From CAZTDU01 sp964617355 (lineage in GTDB: Bacteria; Pseudomonadota; Gammaproteobacteria; Burkholderiales; SG8-39): a stretch of DNA of 64,000 nt. The notes under the pieces are model-generated. The model saw nothing but the letters and a program-made list of their open reading frames with translations, was not told the DNA's origin and searched no databases. The stretch covers positions 1 to 64,000 of the forward strand of contig CAZTXP010000129.1 in NCBI GenBank assembly GCA_964617355.1, written 5' to 3'. Below, piece by piece: positions 1 through 8,348 of the stretch. Positions within the stretch are counted from its first letter, which is position 1, and the number at the start of each line of letters is the position of its first letter. The translations under genes were made by a program, and so were the position numbers.

Positions 1-104
1 TGCACGACGAGATCGTGCGCGAGACGCTCGCCGCGTTCGAGCACGCGCTCGCCGCGCCGCACCCGGTCGAAGCCGACCTCTACACGCACGTCTACGCGGA
101 CTGA
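1..104 (+). CDS. TPP-dependent dehydrogenase E1 alpha subunit, C-terminal end (partial)
   Basis: Only the last 33 codons are inside the window, ending in TGA at 102-104. The tail (HDEIVRETLAAF then DLYTHVY) resembles the C-terminus of E1-alpha subunits of pyruvate or acetoin dehydrogenase-type enzymes. The main support is the gene that follows after 10 bases, which encodes the matching E1-beta subunit. The family binds thiamine diphosphate and decarboxylates a 2-oxo acid. No E2 or E3 subunit is visible downstream; a sugar-nucleotide operon follows instead. The pair may therefore act on a sugar-pathway substrate rather than in central metabolism, which is inference. Confidence 0.6.
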   Translation, partial: HDEIVRETLAAFEHALAAPHPVEADLYTHVYAD

Positions 105-114
105 AGACCCCTCC

Positions 115-1148
115 ATGGCCTGGGACGAAAGCCTCGTCAATTCGCTGGTCTACGACGCCCCCGACCCGAAGGAGGGCCGGGTGCTGCCGTACGCCAGGGC
201 GATCAACGAGGCGCTCGAACTCGCGCTGACGCACGACCGCGGCGTGTTCGTCTACGGGCAGGGCGTCGACGACCCGAGCGCGATGTTCGGCTGCACCCGC
301 GGGCTGAAGGAGAAATTCGGCAACGAGCGCGTGTTCGACACGCCGGTCGCCGAGGAGAGCCTCACCGGCATCGGCACGGGCGCGGCGATGAACGGCATGC
401 GGCCGTTCTACATGCACAACCGCCCCGACTTCATCCTGCTCACCTTCAACCAGCTGGTAAACCACGCGTCCAAGTACCACTACATGGACAACGGCCTCAC
501 CAAGGTGCCGCTGGTCATCTGGGCGGCGATCGGCCGCGGCTGGGGTTCGGGCTCGCAGCACTCGCAGGCGATCCAGGGCCTGCTGCTCGGCGCGCCGGGC
601 CTGAAGATCGTGATGCCTAGCACGCCGCACGACGCCAAGGGCCTGACGCTGGCCGCGATCGCGGACAACAACCCAGTGCTGATCTTCGAGCACCGCTGGC
701 TGATGAAGAAGGACGGCGTCGTGCCCGAGGGGCACTACACCGTACCGATCGGCAAGGGCATCGTGCGCCGGCCGGCAAGGACGTCACCGTGGTCGGCGCC
801 TCGCACGCCATCGAGCTCGCCTCGCAGGCGGCCCAGGCGCTCGCGAAGGAAGGCATCGACTGCGAGGTCATCGACCTGAGGACGGTGAAGCCGATCGACG
901 AGGCGATCATCGAGAAATCCCTCGCGAAGACCGGCCGGCTGGTGGTGGTGGACACCGGCTGGATGATGGGCGGCGTCTGCGCCGAGATCGGCTGCCTCGC
1001 GGCCGAGAAGTGGTTCCGGCACCTGAAGGCGCCGGTGCGGCGCATCGGCCTGCCCGACGTGCCGTCGCCGGCGGGCTTCGCGCTGGAGCAGTTCTACTAT
1101 CCCGACGCCGCGCGCATGGCCGGCGTCATCCGAGAAATGGTGCGCTGA
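115..1148 (+). pseudogene. TPP-dependent dehydrogenase E1 beta subunit, interrupted by a one-base frameshift
   Basis: The frame opening at ATG 115 encodes a typical E1-beta/transketolase pyrimidine-binding domain (VAEESLTGIGTGAAMNGMRPF, then SQHSQAIQG). At about base 774 the homology moves to another frame that continues to the TGA at 1146-1148 with the usual transketolase C-terminal domain (GKDVTVVGASHAIELA, then LRTVKPID). The junction reads ccg-gca-agg where ccg-ggc-aag is expected, so one G of a G run is missing. Restoring it gives about 344 residues, a normal E1-beta length. No other lesion is seen. It is either a recent inactivating mutation or a sequencing or assembly error; the intact codon usage on both sides favours an error or a very young lesion. 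It would work with the E1-alpha upstream. Confidence 0.8.
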
Positions 1149-1150
1149 CG

Positions 1151-2320
1151 ATGTTCTACGAGCTGGCGAGCAGTACCTGGGGGACCGAAGAGATCGACGC
1201 GATGCAGCGCGTCATCAAGAGCGGCATGTTCACGATGGGAGAGAACGTGCGCGCGTTCGAGGCGGCGTTCGCGAAGCAGTTCGGCACGAAGCACGCATTG
1301 ATGGTGGGTTCGGGGTCGGCGGCCAACCTCGTCGGCGTCGGCGCGCTGTTCTACGCGAAGGACCGGCCGCTGCAGCGCGGGGACGAGGTCATCGTTCCGG
1401 CGATCTCGTGGTCCACGACCTACTACCCGTTGCAGCAGTACGGCCTGCGACTGCGCTTCGTGGACGTCGAGCTCGACACCCTCAACTTCGACGTCGCCAA
1501 GCTCGAGGCGGCGCTGACGAAGAAGACGCGCATGGTCGTGGCCGTCAGCATCCTCGGCAACCCCTGCGCGCTCGACGTGATGCGCGCGTTCTGCGACAAG
1601 CACGGGCTGATCCTCTTCGAGGACAACTGCGAGTCCATGGGCGCGACGCTGAACGGCCGGCAGTGCGGCACGTTCGGCCACATCGGCACCTTCAGCACCT
1701 TCTTCTCGCACCACATCTCGACGATGGAGGGCGGGGTGATCGTCACCGACGACACCGACCTCTTCCACGTCGCCAAGAGCATGCGCGCGCACGGCTGGAC
1801 GCGCGACCTCCCGGCGGACACGACGATCTACGACCGCCGCGACGACGACTTCTACGAGGCCTACCGCTTCATCCTGCCGGGCTACAACGCGCGGCCGCTG
1901 GAGCTGTCCGGGGCGATCGGGATCGAGCAGCTGAAGAAGCTCGACCGGCTGATCGAGATCCGGCGCAGGAACGCGGAACTCTGGGTGAAGCTGATGTCCG
2001 GCGACGAGCGCTTCATCATCCAGCGCGAGCACGGCCGCAGCTCGTGGTTCGCGTTCACGGTGATCCTGAACCCGAAGATGAACATCGACCGCGCCAAGGT
2101 GATGGCGGCCCTGAAGAAGGCGGACATCGGCTACCGCATCATCACCGGCGGCTGCTTCCTCAGGCACGACGTGATCAAGTACTTCGACTACGACACCGTC
2201 GGCGAGATCGTGCACGCCAACACCGCGCACGACCGCGGCTTCTTCGTCGGCAACCACCCGCACGACCTCACGCCGCAGATCGAGCGCTTCCGCGAAGTGC
2301 TCGACCAGGCGGCGCGCTAG
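1151..2320 (+). CDS. DegT/DnrJ-fold PMP-dependent sugar 3-dehydratase-like protein (ColD-like)
   Basis: The 389-residue protein has the fold-type I aminotransferase layout of the DegT/DnrJ/EryC1/StrS family: GSGSAANL near residue 53, and EDNCESMGA near 158 carrying the cofactor-binding Asp. Where aminotransferases have the PLP lysine followed by a GEGG motif, this protein reads FFSHHISTMEGG, with His187/His188 in place of Lys. In this family a His there marks the PMP-dependent 3-dehydratases ColD (GDP-4-keto-6-deoxymannose) and RfbH/E1 (CDP-4-keto-6-deoxyglucose). The length is close to ColD and shorter than RfbH. It probably removes the C3 hydroxyl of a 4-keto-6-deoxy sugar nucleotide; the nucleotide is unknown. 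ATG 1151 lies two bases after the preceding stop. A plain aminotransferase is the less likely alternative. Confidence 0.78.
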   Translation: MFYELASSTWGTEEIDAMQRVIKSGMFTMGENVRAFEAAFAKQFGTKHALMVGSGSAANLVGVGALFYAKDRPLQRGDEVIVPAISWSTTYYPLQQYGLRLRFVDVELDTLNFDVAKLEAALTKKTRMVVAVSILGNPCALDVMRAFCDKHGLILFEDNCESMGATLNGRQCGTFGHIGTFSTFFSHHISTMEGGVIVTDDTDLFHVAKSMRAHGWTRDLPADTTIYDRRDDDFYEAYRFILPGYNARPLELSGAIGIEQLKKLDRLIEIRRRNAELWVKLMSGDERFIIQREHGRSSWFAFTVILNPKMNIDRAKVMAALKKADIGYRIITGGCFLRHDVIKYFDYDTVGEIVHANTAHDRGFFVGNHPHDLTPQIERFREVLDQAAR

Positions 2321-2329
2321 GCGAGGATC

Positions 2330-3019
2330 GTGGAGGCGGTCGTCCTCGCCGGCGGATTCGGCACGCGCCTGCGCGCCGTGGTGAGCGAGGTGCCCAAGCC
2401 GATGGCGCCGGTCGGCGGGCGGCCGTTCCTGGAACTGCTGCTCGAGTACTGGATCCGGCAGGGAGTGCGCCGCTTCGTGCTGTCGATCGGCTACCTCGCC
2501 GGGAAGATCTCGGAGCACTTCGGCACGGCGTGGCGCGGGGCCGAGATCGCCTATGCGCACGAGACCGAGCCGCTCGGCACCGGCGGAGGCCTGCTGCTCG
2601 CGGCGGCCGAGGCGCGTGGCGAGGACCTGCTGGTGCTCAACGGGGACACGTTCTTCGCCGTGGATCTTCCCGGGTTCGCCGAGTTTCATCGCGAGCGCCG
2701 AGCGGACTGTTCGTTCTCCCTGTTCCGTTCGACGGACACGAAGCGCTACCTCGGCCTTGCGGTCGAGGCGGACGGCCGGGTGCGCGGCATGGAGGCGGTG
2801 CAGGGCGGGCTCGCCAATGGCGGCGTGTACCTTTTTCGCCGCGCCGCGCTCGCTGCGCTGCCGTGGCGCGCCGGCGAACGCGCGAGCCTGGAGACGGATA
2901 TGCTGCCGCACGGCCTGCGCGACGGCTGGCGCGTCTACGGGCGCGAGTGCGCGGCGACGTTCATCGACATCGGCGTGCCGGACGACTACCGGCGGGCCGC
3001 GGAGGTCATCAAGGCATGA
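2330..3019 (+). CDS. hddC: Heptose-1-phosphate guanylyltransferase-like nucleotidyltransferase
   Basis: The 229-residue protein has the nucleotidyltransferase signature LAGGFGTRLR at residues 6-15, followed by the EVPKPMAPVGGRP block and NGDTFF, a metal-binding Asp site. Length and sequence fit HddC, which makes GDP-D-glycero-alpha-D-manno-heptose from the heptose 1-phosphate. Other short sugar-1-phosphate nucleotidyltransferases look similar, so the nucleotide is not certain. The start is GTG at 2330. The stop overlaps the start of gmhA (ATGA), and gmhA makes the heptose precursor, which supports the call. Confidence 0.75.
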   Translation: MEAVVLAGGFGTRLRAVVSEVPKPMAPVGGRPFLELLLEYWIRQGVRRFVLSIGYLAGKISEHFGTAWRGAEIAYAHETEPLGTGGGLLLAAAEARGEDLLVLNGDTFFAVDLPGFAEFHRERRADCSFSLFRSTDTKRYLGLAVEADGRVRGMEAVQGGLANGGVYLFRRAALAALPWRAGERASLETDMLPHGLRDGWRVYGRECAATFIDIGVPDDYRRAAEVIKA

Positions 3020-3600
3020 GCAACTGGTCGCAGCTCCTGAAGGACAACCTCGAGTCGTCGACGCGCGCCAAGCAGCAGTTGCTCGGCGACGCCGCGCAGA
3101 TGGCGGTGTTCCAGCGCGCGATCGACGCGGTCGTCGCCTGCTACAAGGCCGGCGGGCGGCTCTACATCGCCGGCAACGGCGGCTCGGCGGCCGATGCGCA
3201 GCACCTCGCGACCGAGTTCGTCAGCAAGCTCGCGCGCGACCGCGCACCGCTGCCGGCCGAGGCGCTGACCACCGACAGCTCGCTCATCACCGCGATCGGC
3301 AACGACTACGGCTACGAGCACGTGTTCTCGCGGCAGATCGCCGGCAAGGCCTCGGCGAAGGACATGTTCCTCGCCATCACGACCTCGGGCGTCTCGCCCA
3401 GCATCCTGCGGGCGCTCGAGCAGTGCCGCAAGCAGGGCGTGAAGAGCGTGCTCTTCACCGGTCGCGACGGCGGGCCGGCGAAGCCGCTCGCGGACTTCGC
3501 GATCGTCGCGCCGGGCGAGAACACCAACCGCATCCAGGAAGTCCACCTCGTGCTCGAGCACACACTTTGCGAAAGCGTAGAAAGGGCGATGTTTCCATGA
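3016..3600 (+). CDS. gmhA: Phosphoheptose isomerase (SIS domain)
   Basis: The 194-residue protein converts sedoheptulose 7-phosphate to D-glycero-D-manno-heptose 7-phosphate, the first step of heptose-nucleotide synthesis, in the cytoplasm. The SIS-domain phosphate-binding loop GNGGSAADAQHLATEF, the ITTSGVSPS loop and the C-terminal EVHLVLEHTLCE helix, with its catalytic Glu and His, match GmhA. Length is normal. ATG 3016 overlaps the preceding stop, and the stop overlaps the next start, so the three genes are translationally coupled. A second, more divergent SIS protein is encoded at 9244. Confidence 0.9.
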   Translation: MSNWSQLLKDNLESSTRAKQQLLGDAAQMAVFQRAIDAVVACYKAGGRLYIAGNGGSAADAQHLATEFVSKLARDRAPLPAEALTTDSSLITAIGNDYGYEHVFSRQIAGKASAKDMFLAITTSGVSPSILRALEQCRKQGVKSVLFTGRDGGPAKPLADFAIVAPGENTNRIQEVHLVLEHTLCESVERAMFP

Positions 3601-4535
3601 GCCTCAAGATCCTCGTCACCGGCGGTGCCGGCTACCTCGGTTCCATCATGGTCCCGGACCTCCTCGAGGCCGGGCATGAGGTCACCGTGCTCGACAGCTT
3701 CATGTACAAGCAGGCGAGCCTGAACCACGTCTGCTGGAATCCGCGCTTCAACGTCGTGAAGGGCGACATCCGCGTCGCCGAGACGATGAAGCCGCTGATG
3801 GCCAAGGCCGACGTCGTCATCCCGCTCGCCGCGCTCGTCGGCGCGCCGCTCTGCAACCAGGACCCGGTCGGCGCGACCACCACGAACCACGACGCCATCC
3901 TGATGATGCTGAAGATGCTGTCGAAGGACCAGCGCGTGCTGATGCCGACGACCAACAGCGCCTATGGCACCGGCGACGAGAAGAACTTCTGCACCGAGGA
4001 CTCGCCGCTCAGGCCGATCTCGCGCTACGCGATCGAGAAGGTCGAGATCGAGAAGCACCTGATGCAGCACCCGAATGCGATCAGCTTCCGGCTCGCCACC
4101 GTGTTCGGCATGTCGCCGCGGATGCGCATCGACCTGCTGGTGAACGACTTCACCTATCGCGCGGTGTACGACCGCTTCGTGGTGCTCTTCGAGTCGAGCT
4201 TCAAGCGCAACTACATCCACGTGCGCGACGTCTCCCGCGTGTTCCAGCACGGCATCGCGAACTTCGATCGCATGAAGGGCCAGATCTACAACGTCGGCCT
4301 CACGGACGCGAACGTGTCGAAGAAGGAACTCTGCGAGGCGATCAGGAAGCACGTCCCGGAGTTCACCTTCATCGACGCCCCCGTCGGCAAGGATCCGGAC
4401 CAGCGCAACTACATCGTGTCGAACGCCAAGATCGAGGGCACGGGCTGGAAGCCCGCGTTCCCGCTCGACACCGGCATCGCCGAGCTCGTGAAGGGTTTCC
4501 GCATGGTGAAGAACACGCTGCATGGCAACGTCTGA
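3597..4535 (+). CDS. NAD-dependent nucleotide-sugar epimerase/dehydratase (extended SDR)
   Basis: The 312-residue protein has the Rossmann motif TGGAGYLGS near the N-terminus, a TTNSAYG active-site Ser/Thr segment, and YAIEK as the catalytic YxxxK. It belongs to the extended short-chain dehydrogenases that act on nucleotide sugars, such as 4-epimerases, 4,6-dehydratases and reductases. Its place after hddC and gmhA suggests it modifies a heptose nucleotide or a related sugar, for example by 4-epimerisation or 4,6-dehydration. The exact reaction cannot be read from the sequence. ATGA overlap with gmhA; the stop overlaps the following Nudix gene by 14 bases. Confidence 0.8.
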   Translation: MSLKILVTGGAGYLGSIMVPDLLEAGHEVTVLDSFMYKQASLNHVCWNPRFNVVKGDIRVAETMKPLMAKADVVIPLAALVGAPLCNQDPVGATTTNHDAILMMLKMLSKDQRVLMPTTNSAYGTGDEKNFCTEDSPLRPISRYAIEKVEIEKHLMQHPNAISFRLATVFGMSPRMRIDLLVNDFTYRAVYDRFVVLFESSFKRNYIHVRDVSRVFQHGIANFDRMKGQIYNVGLTDANVSKKELCEAIRKHVPEFTFIDAPVGKDPDQRNYIVSNAKIEGTGWKPAFPLDTGIAELVKGFRMVKNTLHGNV

Positions 4536-5130
4536 CGACGGGGGCGAGCCCGGGATCCGGGTTCGCTCGCGTCGTCGCATCGGCACCAACTCCCTCTTCG
4601 ACGTCTACTTCGACGACATCGACGACGGGCGCGGGCACCGCGTGCCGGATTTCCTCGCCGTCGAGCCCCGCGTCGTGGACGACGCGGGCATCACGGGCAT
4701 CTCGATCCTGCCCGTCCGCTCGGGCGCGATCGGCCTGATGCGCATGTACCGGCACCCGTACGGCGGGCACGGCTGGGAGATCCCGATGGGATTCATCGAT
4801 CGTGGCGAGTCGCCGGAACGGGCCGCGGTGCGGGAACTCGAGGAGGAGACCGGACTCACCGCGGACGAGTCGTCCCTCGTTTCCCTGGGCGGAATCTCCC
4901 CGGCGCCCAGCGTCGTCCGTGCACGAATCCGGCTCTTTGCCGGCACGGCGCTCGGCGAAGCATCCCGGTCCCCGGCCGAAGAGGCCGGCCACGGCCGGTT
5001 CGCTTGGGTGCCGCTCGACGAGGCCGTGTCGATGGCCGAACGCGGCGAGATCATGGAGCCCTGCACGCTGGTGAGCCTCTACCGCTACCTGAGATTGCCC
5101 GGTGCGGCGCGCCCGCGCGGGGCCGGCTGA
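4522..5130 (+). CDS. Nudix hydrolase
   Basis: The 202-residue protein carries a complete Nudix box (GX5EX7REUXEEXGU) from Gly90: E96, R104-E105, E108-E109 and G111 are all present, so it should bind metal and cleave a nucleoside diphosphate linked to another group. The N-terminal beta domain (DVYFDDIDD, then LPVRSGAIGLMRMYRHPYG) resembles ADP-ribose or NDP-sugar pyrophosphatases. It may recycle or limit a sugar nucleotide made by the operon, which is inference. It is one of three Nudix genes in the first 22 kb. Confidence 0.85.
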   Translation: MATSDDGGEPGIRVRSRRRIGTNSLFDVYFDDIDDGRGHRVPDFLAVEPRVVDDAGITGISILPVRSGAIGLMRMYRHPYGGHGWEIPMGFIDRGESPERAAVRELEEETGLTADESSLVSLGGISPAPSVVRARIRLFAGTALGEASRSPAEEAGHGRFAWVPLDEAVSMAERGEIMEPCTLVSLYRYLRLPGAARPRGAG

Positions 5131-5136
5131 TAAAAT
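5131..5136 (+). promoter_or_regulatory. Possible -10 box before rmlB
   Basis: TAAAAT follows directly on the Nudix stop and lies 27 bases before the rmlB start. Similar TA(A/T/C)AATC boxes precede other transcription units in this window. No convincing -35 hexamer is seen at 16-18 bases. It could give rmlBAC their own transcript inside the longer operon. Confidence 0.35.
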
Positions 5137-5163
5137 CCCGGGTCTTCCCCGCGGATCCAGGTC

Positions 5164-6231
5164 ATGCTGCTCGTCACCGGCGGTGCCGGCTTCATCGGTT
5201 CGAACTTCGTCCTCTCGACGCTTGGCGAGGGTGGCGAGGGCATCGTCAACGTCGACAAGCTGACGTACGCGGGGAATCGCGCGAACCTCGAGGATGTCGC
5301 CGGCGACGAGCGGCACCAGTTCGTGCAGGCCGACATCTGCGACCGCGAGCGCATCCGGGAACTGCTCGCGACGCATCGCCCGAGGGCGGTCGTCCATTTC
5401 GCCGCCGAGAGCCACGTGGACCGATCGATCCACGGCCCCGGCGAGTTCGTGCGCACCAACGTGGTCGGCACCTTCAGCCTGCTCGAGGAGGCGCGCGCGT
5501 ACTGGGGCGGGCTTTCCGGTGCCGAGAAGGACGATTTCCGGTTCCTGCACGTGTCCACGGACGAGGTCTACGGCTCGCTCGGCGAGTCGGACCCGGCCTT
5601 CAGCGAGACCACGCCGTACCAGCCGAACAGCCCGTACAGCGCGTCCAAGGCGGCGTCCGACCACCTCGTGCGCGCGTACCACCATACCTACGGCATGCCG
5701 ACGCTGACCACGAACTGCTCGAACAACTACGGGCCGTTCCAGTTCCCCGAGAAGCTGATCCCGCTCGTGATCCACAACGCGCTCGCCGGGAAGCCGCTGC
5801 CGGTGTACGGCGACGGCCTGAACGTGCGCGACTGGCTGTACGTCGGCGACCACTGCTCGGCGATCCGCACCGTGCTCGCCCGTGGCCGCGTCGGCGAGGT
5901 CTACAACATCGGCGGCGAGAGCGAGCGCACGAACATCGACGTGGTGCGCACGCTGTGCGCACTGCTCGACGAACTGCGCCCGAAGGCCGGCGGCCGCTAC
6001 GCCGACCAGATCACGTTCGTGAAGGACCGCCCCGGGCACGACCGCCGCTACGCGATCGACGCGCGCAAGATCCGCGGGGAACTCGGCTGGACGCCCGCGG
6101 AGTCGTTCGAGTCCGGCATGCGCCGCACCGTGTCCTGGTACCTCGACCACCAGGACTGGGTCGCGGCGATCGCGAGCGGCGCCTACCGCAACTGGGTCGA
6201 GAAGAACTACGCCCGGAGGGACGCGGCGTGA
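5164..6231 (+). CDS. rmlB: dTDP-glucose 4,6-dehydratase
   Basis: The 355-residue protein forms dTDP-4-keto-6-deoxy-D-glucose from dTDP-glucose, the second step of the dTDP-L-rhamnose pathway. It shows TGGAGFIGSNFV (NAD binding), HFAAESHVDRSI, STDEVYG with the DE pair typical of RmlB, and YSASKAASDH as the catalytic YxxxK. Length matches the family. A 33-base gap with a possible -10 box separates it from the Nudix gene. The stop overlaps the GTG start of rmlA. Confidence 0.95.
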   Translation: MLLVTGGAGFIGSNFVLSTLGEGGEGIVNVDKLTYAGNRANLEDVAGDERHQFVQADICDRERIRELLATHRPRAVVHFAAESHVDRSIHGPGEFVRTNVVGTFSLLEEARAYWGGLSGAEKDDFRFLHVSTDEVYGSLGESDPAFSETTPYQPNSPYSASKAASDHLVRAYHHTYGMPTLTTNCSNNYGPFQFPEKLIPLVIHNALAGKPLPVYGDGLNVRDWLYVGDHCSAIRTVLARGRVGEVYNIGGESERTNIDVVRTLCALLDELRPKAGGRYADQITFVKDRPGHDRRYAIDARKIRGELGWTPAESFESGMRRTVSWYLDHQDWVAAIASGAYRNWVEKNYARRDAA

Positions 6232-7106
6232 AGGGCATCATCCTCGCGGGCGGCTCCGGCACGCGCCTCTGGCCGGTGACACAGGTCGTCTCGAAGCAGC
6301 TGCTGCCCGTCTACGACAAGCCGATGGTGTACTACCCGCTGTCGGTGCTGATGCTCGCGGGCATCCGCGACATCCTCGTCATCTCCACGCCGCAGGACAC
6401 GCCACGGTTCCGCGAGCTGCTCGGCGACGGCACGCAGTGGGGCATTCGCCTCTCGTACGCGGTGCAGCCGTCGCCCGACGGCCTCGCGCAGGCCTTCATC
6501 CTCGGCAAGGACTTCATCGGCAGCGACCCGGTCGCGCTGATCCTCGGCGACAACCTGTTCTACGGCCACGACCTCGCGGCGCTGGCGCGACGCGCGGCGG
6601 AGCGCAAGACGGGCGCCACCGTGTTCGCCTACCGCGTGCACGACCCCGAGCGCTACGGCGTCGTCGAGTTCGACGCGTCGGGCCGCGCGATCAGCCTCGA
6701 GGAGAAGCCGAAGCAGCCGAAGTCGAACTACGCCGTCGTCGGCCTCTACTTCTACGACAACCGCGTCGTCGACGTCGCCGCGAACCTCAAGCCCTCGGCG
6801 CGCGGGGAACTCGAGATCACCGACGTCAACCGCAAGTACCTCGAGTGGGGCGAATTAGAGGTCACGACCATGGGCCGGGGCTACGCCTGGCTCGACACGG
6901 GCACGCACGAGTCGCTGCTCGAGGCGTCGCACTTCATCGAAACCATCGAGCGCCGGCAGGGCCTGAAGATCGCGTGCCCCGAGGAGATCGCGTACCGCTC
7001 CGGCTACATCGACGCGGCGCAGCTGGAAGCCGTCGCGCGGCCGCTCGCCAAGAGCAGCTACGGGCAGTACCTGATGCAGGTGCTGGCGGAGAAGCCGCGC
7101 GCATGA
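6228..7106 (+). CDS. rmlA: Glucose-1-phosphate thymidylyltransferase
   Basis: The 292-residue protein makes dTDP-glucose from dTTP and glucose 1-phosphate, the first step of dTDP-rhamnose synthesis. LAGGSGTRLWPVT at the N-terminus, SKQLLPVYDKPMVYYPL, ILGDNLFYGHD and the EKPKQPKSNYAVVGLYFYD segment are the RmlA hallmarks. The length equals that of typical RmlA. The GTG start at 6228 overlaps the rmlB stop (GTGA) and is fixed by the position of the nucleotide-binding loop. Confidence 0.95.
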   Translation: MKGIILAGGSGTRLWPVTQVVSKQLLPVYDKPMVYYPLSVLMLAGIRDILVISTPQDTPRFRELLGDGTQWGIRLSYAVQPSPDGLAQAFILGKDFIGSDPVALILGDNLFYGHDLAALARRAAERKTGATVFAYRVHDPERYGVVEFDASGRAISLEEKPKQPKSNYAVVGLYFYDNRVVDVAANLKPSARGELEITDVNRKYLEWGELEVTTMGRGYAWLDTGTHESLLEASHFIETIERRQGLKIACPEEIAYRSGYIDAAQLEAVARPLAKSSYGQYLMQVLAEKPRA

Positions 7107-7648
7107 ACGTCGTCCGCACCGCCATCCCCGAGGTCCTGCTGCTCGAGCCGAAGGTCTTCGGCGACGCGCGCGGGTTCTTCCTCGAGAGCTACAACCGCCG
7201 CGCGTTCCGCGAGGCGACCGGGCTCGACGTCGACTTCGTGCAGGACAATCATTCCCGCTCGGCGAAGAACGTGCTGCGCGGCCTGCACTACCAGGTACAG
7301 CAGGCGCAAGGCAAGCTGGTGCGAGTGGTCTCGGGCGAGGTGTTCGATGTGGCGGTCGACATCCGCCGCGGCTCGCCGACCTTCGGGCGCTGGGCCGGGT
7401 TCACGCTGTCGGCCGAATCGAAGCGCATGGCGTGGATCCCTCCGGGATTCGCGCACGGCTTCCTCGTCACCAGCGAGTCGGCGGAGTTCCTCTACAAGAC
7501 GACCGACTACTACGCGCCGGTGCACGAGCGCACGATCCTCTGGAGCGATCCCGCCATAGGCATCCACTGGCCGCTCGACGGCGAGCCGATCCTCGCCGAC
7601 AAGGACCGGCGCGGCGCGCTGCTGGAGGCCGCGGAGCTCCCCGCCTGA
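7103..7648 (+). CDS. rmlC: dTDP-4-dehydrorhamnose 3,5-epimerase
   Basis: The 181-residue cupin protein epimerises C3 and C5 of dTDP-4-keto-6-deoxyglucose. It has FGDARGFFLESYN, VLRGLHYQ with the catalytic His, and IPPGFAHGFLV, in the spacing usual for RmlC. ATG 7103 overlaps the rmlA stop. No rmlD follows; the operon ends here against a convergent gene whose stop codon is directly adjacent (TGATCA at 7646-7651). The final reductase must come from elsewhere, possibly the RmlD-like gene at 45086. Confidence 0.94.
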   Translation: MNVVRTAIPEVLLLEPKVFGDARGFFLESYNRRAFREATGLDVDFVQDNHSRSAKNVLRGLHYQVQQAQGKLVRVVSGEVFDVAVDIRRGSPTFGRWAGFTLSAESKRMAWIPPGFAHGFLVTSESAEFLYKTTDYYAPVHERTILWSDPAIGIHWPLDGEPILADKDRRGALLEAAELPA

Positions 7649-8326
7649 TCAGACGAGGCCGCGCAGGCGCGCGTGCAGGAACGCGCCGAGCGTGAAGGAG
7701 TCCTCGATTTCGCCGGAAGTCACCATGCGCTCGAACTCCGTGATCGAGACCGGGTGTATCGCGCCGATTCCCTCGCCGACCTGTGGTGCACCGATCGATT
7801 CGAGTTCCGCGTAGAAGAGATGCGCGCCGCTCGCATACAGGTTCGACGACCCGAGCAGGAACCCCAGTTTCTCGACGCGCCGCGCCACGGCGCCGATTTC
7901 CTCCGCCAGTTCCTGGCGTACGCATTCCTCGGGTGAAGCGCCCGGCTCGATCCCGCCGCGCGGGATTTCCCACATCCAGCGGCGCGGAGCGTGGCGGAAA
8001 TGACGAATCAGCACGATGCGTCCGTCCAGCACGGGCAATGCGGCCGCACCGTTGCCGTTTCGATTCATGAGGCGCGCGTGAGTGCGCCTTCCGCCGTCCG
8101 GGAACTCGACTGCGTCGCGAATGACGCTGAACCACGGATCGCGCAGGACGACGCCCACGTCCGCGCCGGAAGCGTCGAGGCCGGACCGAACCAGCGATGC
8201 GCGGACCGAGCGTTCCACGTCGGCGATTTCGTCGCGATCGAGCAGGATGCGCACGCCTCCGGGTTCGGTGCGAAAGAGATCCGGCTTCTGGCGGGAGAGT
8301 TCCAGGTACTCGTCTATGCGATCCAT
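7649..8326 (-). CDS. Nudix hydrolase with a degenerate Nudix box
   Basis: The 225-residue protein has a Nudix-fold core (LPVLDGRIVLIRHFRH, then WEIPRGGIEPG) and a Nudix-box region ending QELAEEIGA. Compared with the consensus, the first Glu is Ala and the Arg of the REU triad is Gln, while the metal-binding EE pair is kept. Activity is therefore plausible but not assured. The best guess is an NDP-sugar or ADP-ribose-type pyrophosphatase. It converges on rmlC with no gap and lies 22 bases downstream of the EamA gene on the same strand, so the two may be co-transcribed. Confidence 0.75.
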   Translation of the reverse strand: MDRIDEYLELSRQKPDLFRTEPGGVRILLDRDEIADVERSVRASLVRSGLDASGADVGVVLRDPWFSVIRDAVEFPDGGRRTHARLMNRNGNGAAALPVLDGRIVLIRHFRHAPRRWMWEIPRGGIEPGASPEECVRQELAEEIGAVARRVEKLGFLLGSSNLYASGAHLFYAELESIGAPQVGEGIGAIHPVSITEFERMVTSGEIEDSFTLGAFLHARLRGLV

Positions 8327-8348
8327 CCGTTGGACACCTCGTTCGAAG

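Noticed and set aside
1151..2320. Ordinary sugar aminotransferase
   Set aside because: The Schiff-base lysine is replaced by a His pair, so the dehydratase-like call is preferred.
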